64,000 nt of DNA from Lachnospira multipara LB2003. GTDB lineage: Bacteria; Bacillota; Clostridia; Lachnospirales; Lachnospiraceae. The notes under the pieces are model-generated. The model was not told the origin of the DNA and made no database searches. It saw only the letters and a program-made list of their open reading frames with translations. Location of the stretch: the NCBI RefSeq assembly GCF_000702205.1, contig NZ_JNKW01000008.1, forward strand, positions 1 to 64,000, given 5' to 3'. Both the position numbers and the translations under genes were made by a program. This document shows positions 26,457 to 36,734 of the stretch, piece after piece; the first letter of the stretch is position 1; every line of letters begins with the position of its first letter.

Positions 26457-27557
26457 CTAAACTAATTTCGCATTATGAGAAGTAACATGAACTAATTGAT
26501 AAGCAATCAAGCCTACAAAAAAGAAAATCCACACTAAATCCCATATATCTACTACATTTTCTTTATAATTCTTATCATTAAACCTAACAATTGGATAAAC
26601 ATTAAATGAAAGAAAAATACTATATCTTATCAAAAATTGTTCTGAATTAATTGCACCAATTACAAACATTAGGCTACATAAAAAAAACTTAGTTGAATTA
26701 TCTAATACAATCTTTTTATTATATATCTCAGATAAAACGTACACTACTATAATCAGGAAAAATATAAACAAGGCATATATCGGTCTACTATCTGCGTAAC
26801 CAGATAAACCTCCTAATGTATATACATTAATCATACGTCCATAATAATTTATTAAATAAATATTTGATTCACTCATATAACCAGATAATAAAGTTACAAT
26901 AACACTCCAAAAAGGCAGTATAATAATTGCTTTATTATAACGTTTATATAATTCATAAAATAATCTTAGAATAATAACGCCACTACTGCCAGGATGAACT
27001 AAAACTCCAAAAATGTAAATTGGAATTGATATTATTTTATTCTTACTTATATCTAAATAGATTCCCAAAGATATTATTGCAAAAGCAAGAGTTTGCCTTA
27101 CCCCAGAAACCGTTAAAGCAATATTATTCATTGCAAAATGAAGTAAAATTATTACAAAAATATCTCTGCTCTTAATTTCATCCCCTAAATAATCTGTAAC
27201 AATATATCCTAAAATAAAATACTCTATAAATATGGCAATAAATTGCAAAAAAGCATTATTAGGTAATAACGAAATCAAATAAAACAACAAAACACTTCCG
27301 TATTGATTTTTATAAATACTATACTTTAATAAATACTTAATGCCTTCTTTTCTAGTTATATCTAAAACAACATAATGTCTATACAAGTCCCATTCATATG
27401 GAGGAACAATATGGTAAGCAATAATACCATAAGCTAAACCCAATGCCACAAAGCTAAAAAAGACGTATTTTTTTTTGATTTTTATAGATTTTACCCACCC
27501 CACAATGTAAAACAATATAAATTCAGCAATATAAATAAATGATAATTCTAATAACAT
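26457..27557 (-). CDS. EpsG/Wzy-type polysaccharide polymerase
   Basis: About 366 residues with about 10 membrane helices. The stretch PPYEWDLYRHY, with conserved acidic and Arg residues near residue 55, and GVLVHPGSSGVI with a conserved His in a loop, fit the EpsG family of polymerases. It would join repeat units outside the membrane. GGGGGAAAAG sets the start at 27557. The assignment rests on topology, length and position next to the flippase. Confidence 0.82.
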   Translation of the reverse strand: MLLELSFIYIAEFILFYIVGWVKSIKIKKKYVFFSFVALGLAYGIIAYHIVPPYEWDLYRHYVVLDITRKEGIKYLLKYSIYKNQYGSVLLFYLISLLPNNAFLQFIAIFIEYFILGYIVTDYLGDEIKSRDIFVIILLHFAMNNIALTVSGVRQTLAFAIISLGIYLDISKNKIISIPIYIFGVLVHPGSSGVIILRLFYELYKRYNKAIIILPFWSVIVTLLSGYMSESNIYLINYYGRMINVYTLGGLSGYADSRPIYALFIFFLIIVVYVLSEIYNKKIVLDNSTKFFLCSLMFVIGAINSEQFLIRYSIFLSFNVYPIVRFNDKNYKENVVDIWDLVWIFFFVGLIAYQLVHVTSHNAKLV

Positions 27558-27594
27558 CTTTTCCCCCACTTATTAATGCTTATAAAGCTATCCT

Positions 27595-28677
27595 TTATTC
27601 TAAATATATTCTTTCAAGTTTCTTATATGCTTTATCAATATTATAACCAGCTTTATCAATCTCATTTTTCATGTCTCTTTTTTTCAATTTAATCAATGAA
27701 TCTAATAACTCTACCCAAACAGCAATAGGTTTCTTTAAGGAACAAAAATAACATAAATCTGTAATTTTCACTTCCTTAGTTACAGCCCCTGAAATCAAAC
27801 AAGGTATTCCTGCAGCTTGAGCTTCAATAACTGATAAAGGCAACCCTTCAAAAAAAGAAGGTAAAACAAATACATTGAAGCACTGTATAATTTCATTTAC
27901 ATCACTTCGACTTCCCATTAAAAATACATTTTTTTCAATTTTCTTTTCTTCTATCATTTCTTCTATTCTTTTTAAATCCTTGCCATCTCCAATTAAAACA
28001 AGTATTGAATTTTTATTTCGCTTATAATATTCTGAAAAAAGTTCAATCAAAAATTCTTGATTTTTGGGATAATTAAAATTTCCAACATGTCCTATTATTG
28101 TCTTATTATCCCATGAAAACTTTCTTCTTATTTTCTCTTCAATATCATTCTTATAAGCAAATTTTTTAAAATCTATTGCATTGACTACCAAACTATAATG
28201 TCTCTTACCATATAACCAATAAGCACTTTTCCTAGAACATGCCAAATACTTTGTAGTAACCATCGGTAATAAAAGTCTTAATATTTCCTTTTCTAAAAAT
28301 TTATATCTTGATTCAAACAAATGGTTAGTGCTATGACAATGACAAATTCTCTTCTTTACTCCAGCAACTCTTCCTACTAACAATGGAAAAAAACTCATTG
28401 CATCCATATTTACATGAATTACATCATAGTTACCATTTTTCATAATTTCATATGTCTTTTTAATATTCAAAACTAAATTTTGCTTTTTAGATGGCACTCT
28501 ATATATGTAACTTCCATTTGATTTAATTTCTTCATCATAGTAAGCTTCTTTATAACCATGACACAAAAAATCAATATGAATCTTTTCCTTATCAATTTTT
28601 CTATAATAATTCATAAGCATATTTTCTGTTCCTGCAAGTATCATTGATCCAGAAACTACAATAAGAACTTTTTTCAT
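27595..28677 (-). CDS. glycosyltransferase family 4 (GT-B)
   Basis: A cytosolic GT-B enzyme of 360 residues. The N-terminus VVSGSMILAGTENMLMNYYRKI is the usual GT4 start with the glycine-rich loop; the C-terminal donor site is VFVLPSFFEGLPLSVIEAQAAGIP with the EX7E motif (E-G-L-P ... E). It adds one sugar of the repeat unit; donor and acceptor cannot be told. A 15-bp gap to the upstream GT2 gene indicates co-transcription. Confidence 0.9.
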   Translation of the reverse strand: MKKVLIVVSGSMILAGTENMLMNYYRKIDKEKIHIDFLCHGYKEAYYDEEIKSNGSYIYRVPSKKQNLVLNIKKTYEIMKNGNYDVIHVNMDAMSFFPLLVGRVAGVKKRICHCHSTNHLFESRYKFLEKEILRLLLPMVTTKYLACSRKSAYWLYGKRHYSLVVNAIDFKKFAYKNDIEEKIRRKFSWDNKTIIGHVGNFNYPKNQEFLIELFSEYYKRNKNSILVLIGDGKDLKRIEEMIEEKKIEKNVFLMGSRSDVNEIIQCFNVFVLPSFFEGLPLSVIEAQAAGIPCLISGAVTKEVKITDLCYFCSLKKPIAVWVELLDSLIKLKKRDMKNEIDKAGYNIDKAYKKLERIYLE

Positions 28678-28692
28678 AATTAATCCACCTAT

Positions 28693-29682
28693 TTAAGCTA
28701 TATTTAAGTTTCTTTTAAGCTTATATAATCCTCTTATTAGATAACTTGTAATTAAGTAATTGCGACACAAAGCCCAAACAATCATTTTTCTCTCAACTGG
28801 TAATATATCTGAGAATAACAATTTTTTCTCATTTCTTTTTAAGCATCTTAATAAATAGTCTTTTTCCTTTTTATATTTATTCTCTTTATGACTAATAGCT
28901 AATCTTACCAGCAAACCCATATATGCTCTAGCACAATTTATTCGAGCATAAGATTGCCATGTATATGATTCATTACTACACGCATCATTAACATGATTCC
29001 ACACAGTAATTAAATCCATTTGTTTTTTTGAAAACATTTCACTCGAAATGCTTTCACCATTATTTCTATAATAGTAAATAGCACTACTATCAGTAACTAT
29101 CTTTTTTGCATTTTTTAAAGCATAGAAAAATCCTTCTACATCTTCATTAATTAATCCATTAGGAAATTTCATATTCCTAACAACATCTCTTTTATACACT
29201 TTATTAACCGCATAATGAATTGTCTTTCGACTATTTACTTTAAAAAATAATTTTGCATATTCATTACGATTATATATTTTTATATCCTTAAAGGCCTTAT
29301 TATCGTCATTTATTACATCGCTATTTTTTCTTACAATTTGACCACAAGAAATATCTGCTTTATATTTGACGATATTATTCATCAATATTTGAAACATATC
29401 CTTAGCAATCCAATCATCAGAATCTATAAAGCTTATAAATTCTCCTTTTGAAATTTTCAGACCTAAGTTTCTTGCTGCACTCAATCCCTCATTATTCTTA
29501 TGAATAACTTTAACTCTATTATCCTTTAATGCATATTCATCACATATATAAGAGCTATTATCTTTAGAGCCATCATCTATTAAAATCAATTCAAAATCCA
29601 TATAAGTTTGATTTAATATTGAATCAAGGCACTGTCTTATATACTTTTTTTCATTATAAACTGGAACAATTATGCTAAGCAT
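28693..29682 (-). CDS. glycosyltransferase family 2 (GT-A)
   Basis: A GT-A enzyme of 329 residues: LSIIVPVYNEKKYIRQCLDSIL at the N-terminus, IDDGSKDNS, the DxD-type motif SFIDSDDW near residue 90, and a later NEDVEGFFYAL acidic motif. It is typical of capsule and exopolysaccharide clusters and uses an unknown NDP-sugar. The C-terminus is basic and amphipathic, so it probably sits on the membrane. The ribosome site is TAGGTGATTAA. Confidence 0.92.
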   Translation of the reverse strand: MLSIIVPVYNEKKYIRQCLDSILNQTYMDFELILIDDGSKDNSSYICDEYALKDNRVKVIHKNNEGLSAARNLGLKISKGEFISFIDSDDWIAKDMFQILMNNIVKYKADISCGQIVRKNSDVINDDNKAFKDIKIYNRNEYAKLFFKVNSRKTIHYAVNKVYKRDVVRNMKFPNGLINEDVEGFFYALKNAKKIVTDSSAIYYYRNNGESISSEMFSKKQMDLITVWNHVNDACSNESYTWQSYARINCARAYMGLLVRLAISHKENKYKKEKDYLLRCLKRNEKKLLFSDILPVERKMIVWALCRNYLITSYLIRGLYKLKRNLNIA

Positions 29683-29694
29683 TTAATCACCTAC

Positions 29695-30882
29695 TCAATC
29701 AACTATTAAATCAATAATTCTCTTATAACTAGTTTTTCTATCAAATTGTTGTTCTGCTAATTTTCTTGCATTTATACCTCTTAATTCATCTCCTAATTCG
29801 TCAATAATAGCATTCTTTAAAGCTTCAACATTTTCTGCTTCAATATTGACTCCAATATCATATTTATTAACAATATTACAGAACACAGGATTTTCTAATG
29901 TATTAATTATCGGTTTACCTGATGCAAGATAATCACCTATTTTATTCACTATACTTTGTGGTGCACCTTTAACAAAACTATTAATTACTATGTCTGATTT
30001 ATTCAAAACAGCCGCCATTCTATCATAATCAACATATCCCCAGAAATGGATATTTTGCATATTTTTACTGTACGCTTTTAATTCATCTATCATGCCACCA
30101 GTTCCAAGTATCTGTGCATGTATATTTTTATCCGATAAGTCATTAACCGCATCAATTAATGTTTTTATGTCATAACTATTACTAATTGAACCTGTATATG
30201 TTATCCAATACTCATTATCATTTTTTTGAATATATTTTTCATTTTCTAAAACGCCTCTATCAAATGCATCTAAATCGCAGCCAACATAAACAGTTTCATT
30301 TGGAATATTTCTTTTTCTCTTTTTAAATGCTCTACTTGTATAATCCTCTGAAGTTCCTACAACTGCACTTGCATTGTTATATGCTTCATCTGCATCTTTT
30401 TCTATTTTTTTCAAAAATAATTTTCTTATTTTATTATTTTTTACATACCTATACATCGCCTCAGGCCATAAATCTTCTACATCGACAATAAAAGTTACGC
30501 CTTTTTTTCTACATTGATTTGAAACAAGTTTTGCTATTCTATTGGACGGAATTGTAAGATAAACAACATCTACATTATCTAATCTATTTTCTAAATACTT
30601 GCTTACTCTATAGCTTGATACTATATTGCTTAATATTCTTCTAATAGAAATATTATGATGATATTTTGGAGACTTTATAAATGTTATTTTAAACGGATGA
30701 TCTTGCTTTAAAATTACCTCTTTATTTCTTTTGCTTTTCGTAAAATGTTGAAAATCTGAGGTAACACATTCTAACTCAACACCAGCTTTTACAAGCATTT
30801 TTGCAAGATCAAATATTCTTGAAGGTCCTGGTTCCCCCGGAAACCATAAATAACCTAGTGATATTATCATAACCCTCTTCAT
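29695..30882 (-). CDS. glycosyltransferase family 4 (WbuB-like)
   Basis: GT-B enzyme of about 395 residues. It opens MKRVMIISLGYLWFPGEPGPSR, with the acceptor-side loop typical of WbuB-like transferases, then a Rossmann donor domain with WITYTGSISNSYDIKTLIDAV and SGKPIINTLENP. It probably adds the second sugar after the priming enzyme, given its place directly behind it. The start at 30882 follows GGGGGAATTTG; the longer frame upstream is unsupported. Confidence 0.88.
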   Translation of the reverse strand: MKRVMIISLGYLWFPGEPGPSRIFDLAKMLVKAGVELECVTSDFQHFTKSKRNKEVILKQDHPFKITFIKSPKYHHNISIRRILSNIVSSYRVSKYLENRLDNVDVVYLTIPSNRIAKLVSNQCRKKGVTFIVDVEDLWPEAMYRYVKNNKIRKLFLKKIEKDADEAYNNASAVVGTSEDYTSRAFKKRKRNIPNETVYVGCDLDAFDRGVLENEKYIQKNDNEYWITYTGSISNSYDIKTLIDAVNDLSDKNIHAQILGTGGMIDELKAYSKNMQNIHFWGYVDYDRMAAVLNKSDIVINSFVKGAPQSIVNKIGDYLASGKPIINTLENPVFCNIVNKYDIGVNIEAENVEALKNAIIDELGDELRGINARKLAEQQFDRKTSYKRIIDLIVD

Positions 30883-30902
30883 CAAATTCCCCCAATTATT
30901 TA

Positions 30903-32270
30903 TCATCCTATCTTTCTTTCAGCTTCTCTAATTAAGTCACTTTTTCTTTTTTCAAATCCTTCACTTGCTTCAGGAATAAAAACTGTTTTTACTGTAAGTA
31001 AAAGCAATTTAATATCCAATATAAAACTCATATCTTTAATATAAATTAAATCTAATTTAAGCTTATCCTCAGGATTTGTGTTATATTTTCCGTAAACCTG
31101 TGCATAACCTGTAATGCCGCTTTTAACTCTTTTTCTGTACTTGAATTCAGGTAATTTTTTTTCATAAACTGACACATGAGCAATTCTTTCAGGTCTTGGT
31201 CCAACCAAACTCATTTGTCCGATTAATACATTAAAAAGCTGAGGTAACTCATCAATCCTGTTTTTTCTAATTTTCTTTCCTACTCTAGTAATTCTATCAT
31301 CATCTTTAACTGCCGGCATAAAGCCATTTTCTTCAGCATTCACCCTCATACTTCTAAACTTAAGCACCTTAAAAACTCTTCCATTTATTGTCTCTCGCTC
31401 TTGTTTAAAGAAAACTGGGCCACCGTCATCTAGCTTAATTGCAATAGCAGTTACAAGCATAACTGGGCTTAAAATAACTAATAACATGAAAGACGCCAGA
31501 ATATCAAAGGCTCTCTTTACAACATAAAAAGCCTTTCTATCATCAAATGAGTCATAATGCATGATAGGTGTATCAATAAAGTGCTTAATTTCACAATTTC
31601 TTAGAAGTAAATCTTCAATATCCGGCACAAAATAAAAGGACTGATTAGTTTCCACACAAAACTTGATAAATTCATTTCTCTTATTTCTTGTAATACCTAC
31701 AAATATAACTCTCTTAACGTCCTTCATTCTATTTTTGATTATAGAATCATTTTCATTAACGATTTTACTAATATTAAACATGTGCGAATACTTTCGTAAA
31801 AGCTTACTTGTAAAATCCACAACCTCGTCTTCAGAAATATTTGCCCCGTAAATCACCAAAGTTTCAAGTGGTACGATTAGGGCTATTAACATTTTCTTAG
31901 TAATAAAAACTATTGCTAAGCTAGATGTTAACTGCAAAATGTAAATAATTAATCCTGGCACAAAACTAACATAATAATTAGCAATTATACAAGCCAAAAC
32001 ATAAGCTAATAAATCTGACAAAGATAGGCTTATAAACTGAGAAAGGGTGGTTTCCCATATTGTGTTTGACGCAAAATCATAAGCTCTATATAGTTTTGCC
32101 AAGTATCTATAGCAAATGTAAAACATAATAACAAAAGCTACCATTCCATAATTTCTAAACTTTTGGAAGGCAAACTTGTTGTAATATTCTATCCAAACAT
32201 ATGCAAAAAGCCCAACATTTATAACTGTAAGTATTGCTGTTGCAAGCTTTGTTATTAACTTATTTTCCAT
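30903..32270 (-). CDS. undecaprenyl-phosphate sugar phosphotransferase (priming enzyme)
   Basis: A polyprenol-phosphate hexose-1-phosphate transferase of the WcaJ/CpsE class, about 455 residues. It has four to five N-terminal membrane helices, a central CoA-binding-like domain (LVIYGANISEDEV), then the catalytic region: a membrane re-entrant helix (KRAFDILASFMLLVILSPVML), GPVFFKQERETINGRVFKVLKFRSM, IRKNRIDELPQLFNVLIGQMSLVGPRPE and GITGYAQVYG. It starts repeat-unit assembly on undecaprenyl phosphate and is the first gene of the operon. The start at 32270 follows GAGGTTAGGAC; the frame open to 32348 crosses the leader terminator and is not used. Confidence 0.92.
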   Translation of the reverse strand: MENKLITKLATAILTVINVGLFAYVWIEYYNKFAFQKFRNYGMVAFVIMFYICYRYLAKLYRAYDFASNTIWETTLSQFISLSLSDLLAYVLACIIANYYVSFVPGLIIYILQLTSSLAIVFITKKMLIALIVPLETLVIYGANISEDEVVDFTSKLLRKYSHMFNISKIVNENDSIIKNRMKDVKRVIFVGITRNKRNEFIKFCVETNQSFYFVPDIEDLLLRNCEIKHFIDTPIMHYDSFDDRKAFYVVKRAFDILASFMLLVILSPVMLVTAIAIKLDDGGPVFFKQERETINGRVFKVLKFRSMRVNAEENGFMPAVKDDDRITRVGKKIRKNRIDELPQLFNVLIGQMSLVGPRPERIAHVSVYEKKLPEFKYRKRVKSGITGYAQVYGKYNTNPEDKLKLDLIYIKDMSFILDIKLLLLTVKTVFIPEASEGFEKRKSDLIREAERKIG

Positions 32271-32333
32271 AGTCCTAACCTCATTAAACAAATTAAAAGT
32301 TACTATGGTAATAAGTATCCTACAAAAATAAAA

Positions 32334-32357
32334 CCTGTAAGAGCCCACTCTTACAGG
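32334..32357 (-). terminator. leader terminator of the polysaccharide operon (putative attenuator)
   Basis: A perfect 10-bp stem CCTGTAAGAG / CTCTTACAGG with a 4-nt loop is followed on the minus strand by TTTTATTTTTG. It stands about 60 bp upstream of the first gene of an eight-gene operon and on the same strand, so transcripts from an upstream promoter must read through it. A smaller stem (GTATC ... GATAC) precedes it in the leader. A candidate -10 TATAAT is at 32465-32470. Confidence 0.75.
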
Positions 32358-32512
32358 GGTTTTATGTATCCTCCCCTGATACCTAATTACACCATTATCA
32401 AGTTAAGTATATCAAGTTGTCCAATCACGTATTTTCACTAACTAGTTAAATTATTGCTATTCTTATTATACAAATAAATTATTAAAAAAACAATACTACA
32501 GTAAACAAAAAA
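32358..32512 (-). promoter_or_regulatory. leader/promoter region of the polysaccharide operon
   Basis: A 155-bp AT-rich stretch between the surface-protein terminator and the leader terminator. It must hold the operon promoter; the best visible -10 is TATAAT at 32465-32470 on the minus strand, with no good -35. No ORF was found. Confidence 0.4.
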
Positions 32513-32543
32513 CCTTCGCGCTAGACTATCTCTAACGCGAAGG
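32513..32543 (-). terminator. terminator of the surface protein gene
   Basis: The stem CCTTCGCG / CGCGAAGG extends inward by four further pairs after a mismatch and is followed on the minus strand by TTTTTTGTTT. It lies about 80 bp past the stop codon of the gene at 32624. Confidence 0.8.
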
Positions 32544-32623
32544 CTTCATTTATCATTCTAATTGCCACACCCTAATTAATTGTATGCATAAAGCTATAAG
32601 CTTTAAGGTATATCTTGTATATT

Positions 32624-34009
32624 CTATTTATCAGAATCTTTCTTATTTCTTATAACTGTATATGCACCTACAGCTACTAGGCAAACAGCTGCAACTACTA
32701 AGATAATAACATATAGCTTAGCATTTGACTCATCACCAGTCTGTACTGAATCCACATCAGCTGCAACCTCACCTGTGCTTTCAACTACAGCAGTAGTTGT
32801 TTCTACTACATAATCTGTATCAGCTGCAACTTCACTTGTCTCTGTTGATTCTTCAGTAGAAGCTTCTGTTACTTCCTCTGTTGATTCTTCAATAGGAGTT
32901 TCTGTTGAAGCTTCTGTTGTAGTTTCTGGTTCAGTAACTACTGGAGTTGGAACTTCTGTTGTAGTCTCTGGTTCAGTAACTACTGGAGTTGGAGCTGTAA
33001 ATAATGAAACTGTAAAGTTCTGTACATTCTGAGATTCTGTTACTGTAAATGTTGCTGAATCTGTTTCATTACTTCTAGATCTACTAGCTTCAACTGTATA
33101 TGTACCTGCAGGTAAATTCTTAACACTTAATGTACCTGATGTACTATTATTATCCTGTGGATCAGAAACTTCGTTAGATACTGTACTTTCTGGATGACCT
33201 ACATGTCCACCACCACTTGAAGAACCATAATTAAAACTTGTTTCATAATCCATATGATCTGTTTCTGGATTTACATAAACATCAACATATCCATTAGCAT
33301 CAGGTGCTACATAGTTAATAACCTGATCAGACATTATTGCAAGATATGATTCTGAAGAATCACTTCCAAATCTTTCTTCTACACCATATGAAACTCTATT
33401 ATCACCAATACCTTTTGATTTACCATTCTCATCGAAATCTTTTGGCCAATATTCATTTAATCTAATATGTACCTTAATATATTGTGTTGGAGTAGCTGAT
33501 ACTTTATAGTAATGTGCAACATTACCACTGCCATCTAACCTAAATGAAAAATCACTTGCAATAGGTGTTACTGTGCCAAAATTGTTATAATAATTATCAA
33601 TAGCAATCTTCTGCTCTTTATCTCCATCAAATACAAATTTAACTGCTGAATCATTACCAAAAGCAGGATTTACTGTTGAATATAATCCAAATTGACCTGC
33701 TGGTACAGTCTTAGTATCTAGTGCATCTGCCATTGTAAAATCATGATCTGAATAATGAGCTGATGCTTCATTACCGGCATTCCAAGAAGCTATAGCTTTG
33801 CCATCGCTATTTCTCAATTTCATGCTTGAACTTGCTAAGTTCTTACCTGTAGCATTATCCAAAACATTTAGATTAATAGTATTGTAAGGAGCTCCAAGGC
33901 TCTTACTTGCTGCTTTACTTGTTGTAGAGAAATTGCCAAAAACAATAGCACCTGTCATAATAGCTGCTAAACCAAAACTGGCAATCTTTGATAAAGTAGT
34001 TTTTCTCAT
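32624..34009 (-). CDS. sortase-anchored cell-surface protein with Thr/Glu/Pro-rich stalk
   Basis: 461 residues. A signal peptide (KTTLSKIASFGLAAIMTGAI, cleavage near residues 33-36) leads to an Ala/Ser/Tyr-rich domain of about 250 residues, then a prealbumin-like segment (GTLSVKNLPAGTYTVEASR). A stalk rich in Thr, Glu and Pro follows with near-perfect repeats PTPVVTEPETTTE. The C-terminus is VQTGDE, a hydrophobic helix and RNKK, a sorting signal of the QTGD type used by sortases of gut Clostridia in place of LPxTG. The ligand is unknown. The ribosome site is GGAGGTATAAAGA. Confidence 0.85.
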   Translation of the reverse strand: MRKTTLSKIASFGLAAIMTGAIVFGNFSTTSKAASKSLGAPYNTINLNVLDNATGKNLASSSMKLRNSDGKAIASWNAGNEASAHYSDHDFTMADALDTKTVPAGQFGLYSTVNPAFGNDSAVKFVFDGDKEQKIAIDNYYNNFGTVTPIASDFSFRLDGSGNVAHYYKVSATPTQYIKVHIRLNEYWPKDFDENGKSKGIGDNRVSYGVEERFGSDSSESYLAIMSDQVINYVAPDANGYVDVYVNPETDHMDYETSFNYGSSSGGGHVGHPESTVSNEVSDPQDNNSTSGTLSVKNLPAGTYTVEASRSRSNETDSATFTVTESQNVQNFTVSLFTAPTPVVTEPETTTEVPTPVVTEPETTTEASTETPIEESTEEVTEASTEESTETSEVAADTDYVVETTTAVVESTGEVAADVDSVQTGDESNAKLYVIILVVAAVCLVAVGAYTVIRNKKDSDK

Positions 34010-34229
34010 ATTCTTTATACCTCCAATTTATATCCCGCATATTACCAATTATGTCTACCCAAGATGTCAATTGCGACCAAACTATACTAGCAAAAAATAA
34101 AATATCCAGCAATAAAAACGAATAATCTTATTTCTTACAGTTTTGTAAGGCTATTATTTACTACATTTGTCAGAAACTAGGAAACTATTCTAGTTTCCCA
34201 AAACCAACAATCTTTTAATTAAATACCTA

Positions 34230-34712
34230 TTACTTGCCAATTTTTCTCATTAAATTAACCATTTCAATTGCGCCCTCACCGCATTCAAATCCTTTATTAC
34301 CGGCCTTAGTTCCCGCTCTTTCAACTGCCTGTTCGATTGTATCTGTTGTTAATATGCCAAACATAACAGGAACACCTGTATCTAGTGAAACACTTGCAAC
34401 ACCTTTTGATACTTCTGCACATACATAATCATAATGGCTTGTAGCACCTCTAATCACAGCTCCAAGGGCTATAACTACATCATATTCCCCGGATTCTGCC
34501 ATTTTTTTACAAGCAATTGGAATTTCAAAAGCTCCCGGAACCCAAGCAAGAGTTATATCATCCTCTGATACATTGTGTCTTACTAAACTATCATTAGCAC
34601 CCGAAATAAGCTTACTTACAATAAACTCATTAAATCTCGCAGCTACAATTCCAACTCTAATCCCTTTTCCTTCTCTTTTCTCATCAATTAATCTTCCTTC
34701 TAATACTCTCAT
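34230..34712 (-). CDS. ribH: 6,7-dimethyl-8-ribityllumazine synthase
   Basis: Condenses 5-amino-6-ribitylamino-uracil with dihydroxybutanone phosphate, the step before riboflavin synthase. At 160 residues it has the usual size; landmarks are [20 protein letters not shown], the catalytic-His loop [14 protein letters not shown] and [12 protein letters not shown]. It forms an icosahedral shell in the cytosol in known members. It is the last gene of the rib operon, 32 bp after ribBA. Confidence 0.96.
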   Translation of the reverse strand: MRVLEGRLIDEKREGKGIRVGIVAARFNEFIVSKLISGANDSLVRHNVSEDDITLAWVPGAFEIPIACKKMAESGEYDVVIALGAVIRGATSHYDYVCAEVSKGVASVSLDTGVPVMFGILTTDTIEQAVERAGTKAGNKGFECGEGAIEMVNLMRKIGK

Positions 34713-34744
34713 AATAAATCTTCCTTTCTAATTATCTTTATAGA

Positions 34745-35950
34745 TTACACTTCACTTAATATATGACCCATTCGTGTCTTTTTTGTTCTTAAATAAACCA
34801 TATCATATGCTGTTGGCATTATTTGAATTGGTACTCTTTCCTTAATTTCTAGATCATAATCTTCTAACTGATATACTTTGTCCGGATTATTGGTAAGAAG
34901 TCTTAAACTTTTAGCTCCTAAGTCTCTTAAAATCTGTGCCCCTATATGGTATTCACGCATATCCCCTGGAAAGCCTAATGCTAAATTTGCTTCAAGGGTA
35001 TCCATCCCCTTATCTTGAAGTGCATATGCCTTTAGTTTATTTACAAGTCCAATTCCCCTGCCTTCCTGTCGCATGTAAAGTAGAACTCCTCTGCCCTCTT
35101 TTTCTATTGCACGCATTGCATAAGCAAATTGTTCTCCACAATCACACTTTAAAGAACCAAAAGCATCTCCAGTTAAGCACTCGGAATGTACACGACAAAG
35201 TAAATCTCTGCCATCTCCCATATCTCCCTTAACAAGGGCTACATGGTGTTCTCCACTTACCTTATCAACATATGCATGAGCCATAAATTCACCATACTTT
35301 GTTGGCATTCTTGTAATAGCCACACATTCCACGAGTTTTTCATGAACCTTAATGTAATCCTGTAATGCCTTTATTGTTATATATTTAAGGTCATATTTTT
35401 TTGCAAGCTTTCTTAACTCGTCAGTTCTCATCATATTTCCATCATCTCTCATAATTTCACAACAAAGTCCTACTTCCTTAAGTCCAGCAAGCCTGCATAA
35501 ATCAACTGTAGCCTCAGTATGTCCATTTCTTTCAAGTACGCCATTAGGCTTTGCAAGAAGTGGAAACATATGACCAGGTCTTCTAAAATCACTAGACTTA
35601 GCATTATCATCAACCACTGCACGAGCTGTATAAGCTCTTTCCCTAGCAGATATTCCTGTAGTTGTGTCCACATGATCTATTGAAACAGTAAATGCTGTTT
35701 CATGATTGTCTGTGTTATTCTTAACCATCTGAGGAAACTCTAGCTTCTCACAGTATTCCCTACTCATAGGCATGCATATTAAGCCCTTTCCAACTGATGC
35801 CATAAAATTTACATTCTCAGTGCTAGCATGCTCTGCAGCGCATATAAAATCTCCTTCATTTTCTCTGCTTTCATCATCTGATACCATAATAACTTCGCCT
35901 CTTTTTAAGGCTTCTAGTGCAGCTGGCACACTACTATACTCAGACTCCAT
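34745..35950 (-). CDS. ribBA: bifunctional DHBP synthase / GTP cyclohydrolase II
   Basis: The N-terminal half (about 1-200) makes dihydroxybutanone phosphate from ribulose 5-phosphate; [19 protein letters not shown] holds the acidic metal site. The C-terminal half opens the imidazole ring of GTP; it has [22 protein letters not shown] with three zinc cysteines and [13 protein letters not shown]. The length of 401 is normal. AAGGAGAATTTTTAG sets the start. It supplies both riboflavin precursors in the operon. Confidence 0.97.
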   Translation of the reverse strand: MESEYSSVPAALEALKRGEVIMVSDDESRENEGDFICAAEHASTENVNFMASVGKGLICMPMSREYCEKLEFPQMVKNNTDNHETAFTVSIDHVDTTTGISARERAYTARAVVDDNAKSSDFRRPGHMFPLLAKPNGVLERNGHTEATVDLCRLAGLKEVGLCCEIMRDDGNMMRTDELRKLAKKYDLKYITIKALQDYIKVHEKLVECVAITRMPTKYGEFMAHAYVDKVSGEHHVALVKGDMGDGRDLLCRVHSECLTGDAFGSLKCDCGEQFAYAMRAIEKEGRGVLLYMRQEGRGIGLVNKLKAYALQDKGMDTLEANLALGFPGDMREYHIGAQILRDLGAKSLRLLTNNPDKVYQLEDYDLEIKERVPIQIMPTAYDMVYLRTKKTRMGHILSEV

Positions 35951-36016
35951 CTAAAAATTCTCCTTCCTAATTTCTCATATTTTCTTATAATTTCTTATTA
36001 TTTCTTAATGTAGGGC

Positions 36017-36664
36017 TCAAACAAATCCGTTTCTTAGCAAGCTATCCATAGTTAATCCTTTATTTGTATCCTTTGTATTTCCCATTAAAAATTTAGCTAT
36101 ATACTTTCCTATAATGTCATTTTCTAGATTTACTAGGTCGCCTATTTTTTTCATAAAAAGAATTGTGTTATTCATAGTATGAGGTATTATGCTTACCTCA
36201 AAGCTATCCTTATCTACATCCGTAACTGTTAAGCTTATTCCATCTATAGTAATTGACCCTTTTAATACTATCTGACCTGCAATCCTCTCACTTGTCAAAA
36301 TCCTATATCTGTACGCTGTTAGATCCTTTTGTATACTCTTTATTTTTCCTATACCATCAATGTGTCCAGAGACTATATGTCCACCAAACCTATCTCCTAG
36401 AGCCATGGCTCTTTCAAGATTTAGCATATCTCCTGCTTTTAAATTACAAAAAGAAGAGTGCATCATGGTCTCATGCATAACATCTACGCTAAATGTATCT
36501 TTATCTAAATGTGTTACCGTAAGGCAGACACCATTTACGCTAATTGAGTCTCCTAGTCTTGTTTTTTCAAGAACTTTTTTAGCTTTTATCTTTATACTTG
36601 CACAGTTTTTTCCGCCTTTTATCATCTTAACATGTCCAATTTCTTCAATTATCCCTGTAAACAA
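36017..36664 (-). CDS. ribE: riboflavin synthase alpha chain
   Basis: Dismutates two ribityllumazines to riboflavin. It has two lumazine-binding repeats: MFTGIIEEIG ... SVNGVCLTVTHLDKDTFSVDVMHET, and the second from about residue 98 (SGHIDGIGKI ... GISLTVTDVDKDSFEV). It starts with TTG at 36664, preceded by AAAGGAAGTGG; the canonical N-terminus MFTGIIEE confirms this codon. A C-terminal tail of about 15 residues goes beyond the fold. The name ribC is also used. Confidence 0.96.
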   Translation of the reverse strand: MFTGIIEEIGHVKMIKGGKNCASIKIKAKKVLEKTRLGDSISVNGVCLTVTHLDKDTFSVDVMHETMMHSSFCNLKAGDMLNLERAMALGDRFGGHIVSGHIDGIGKIKSIQKDLTAYRYRILTSERIAGQIVLKGSITIDGISLTVTDVDKDSFEVSIIPHTMNNTILFMKKIGDLVNLENDIIGKYIAKFLMGNTKDTNKGLTMDSLLRNGFV

Positions 36665-36734
36665 TTTACCACTTCCTTTCTTTAAAATTTACTCTAAAAT
36701 TGTCTACATTTTCTTAATGTTTAAAAAATCATTC

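Noticed and set aside
34173-34198. Terminator after ribH
   Set aside because: The stem GGAAACTA / TAGTTTCC is present but no T-run follows on either strand; two alternative pairings overlap.
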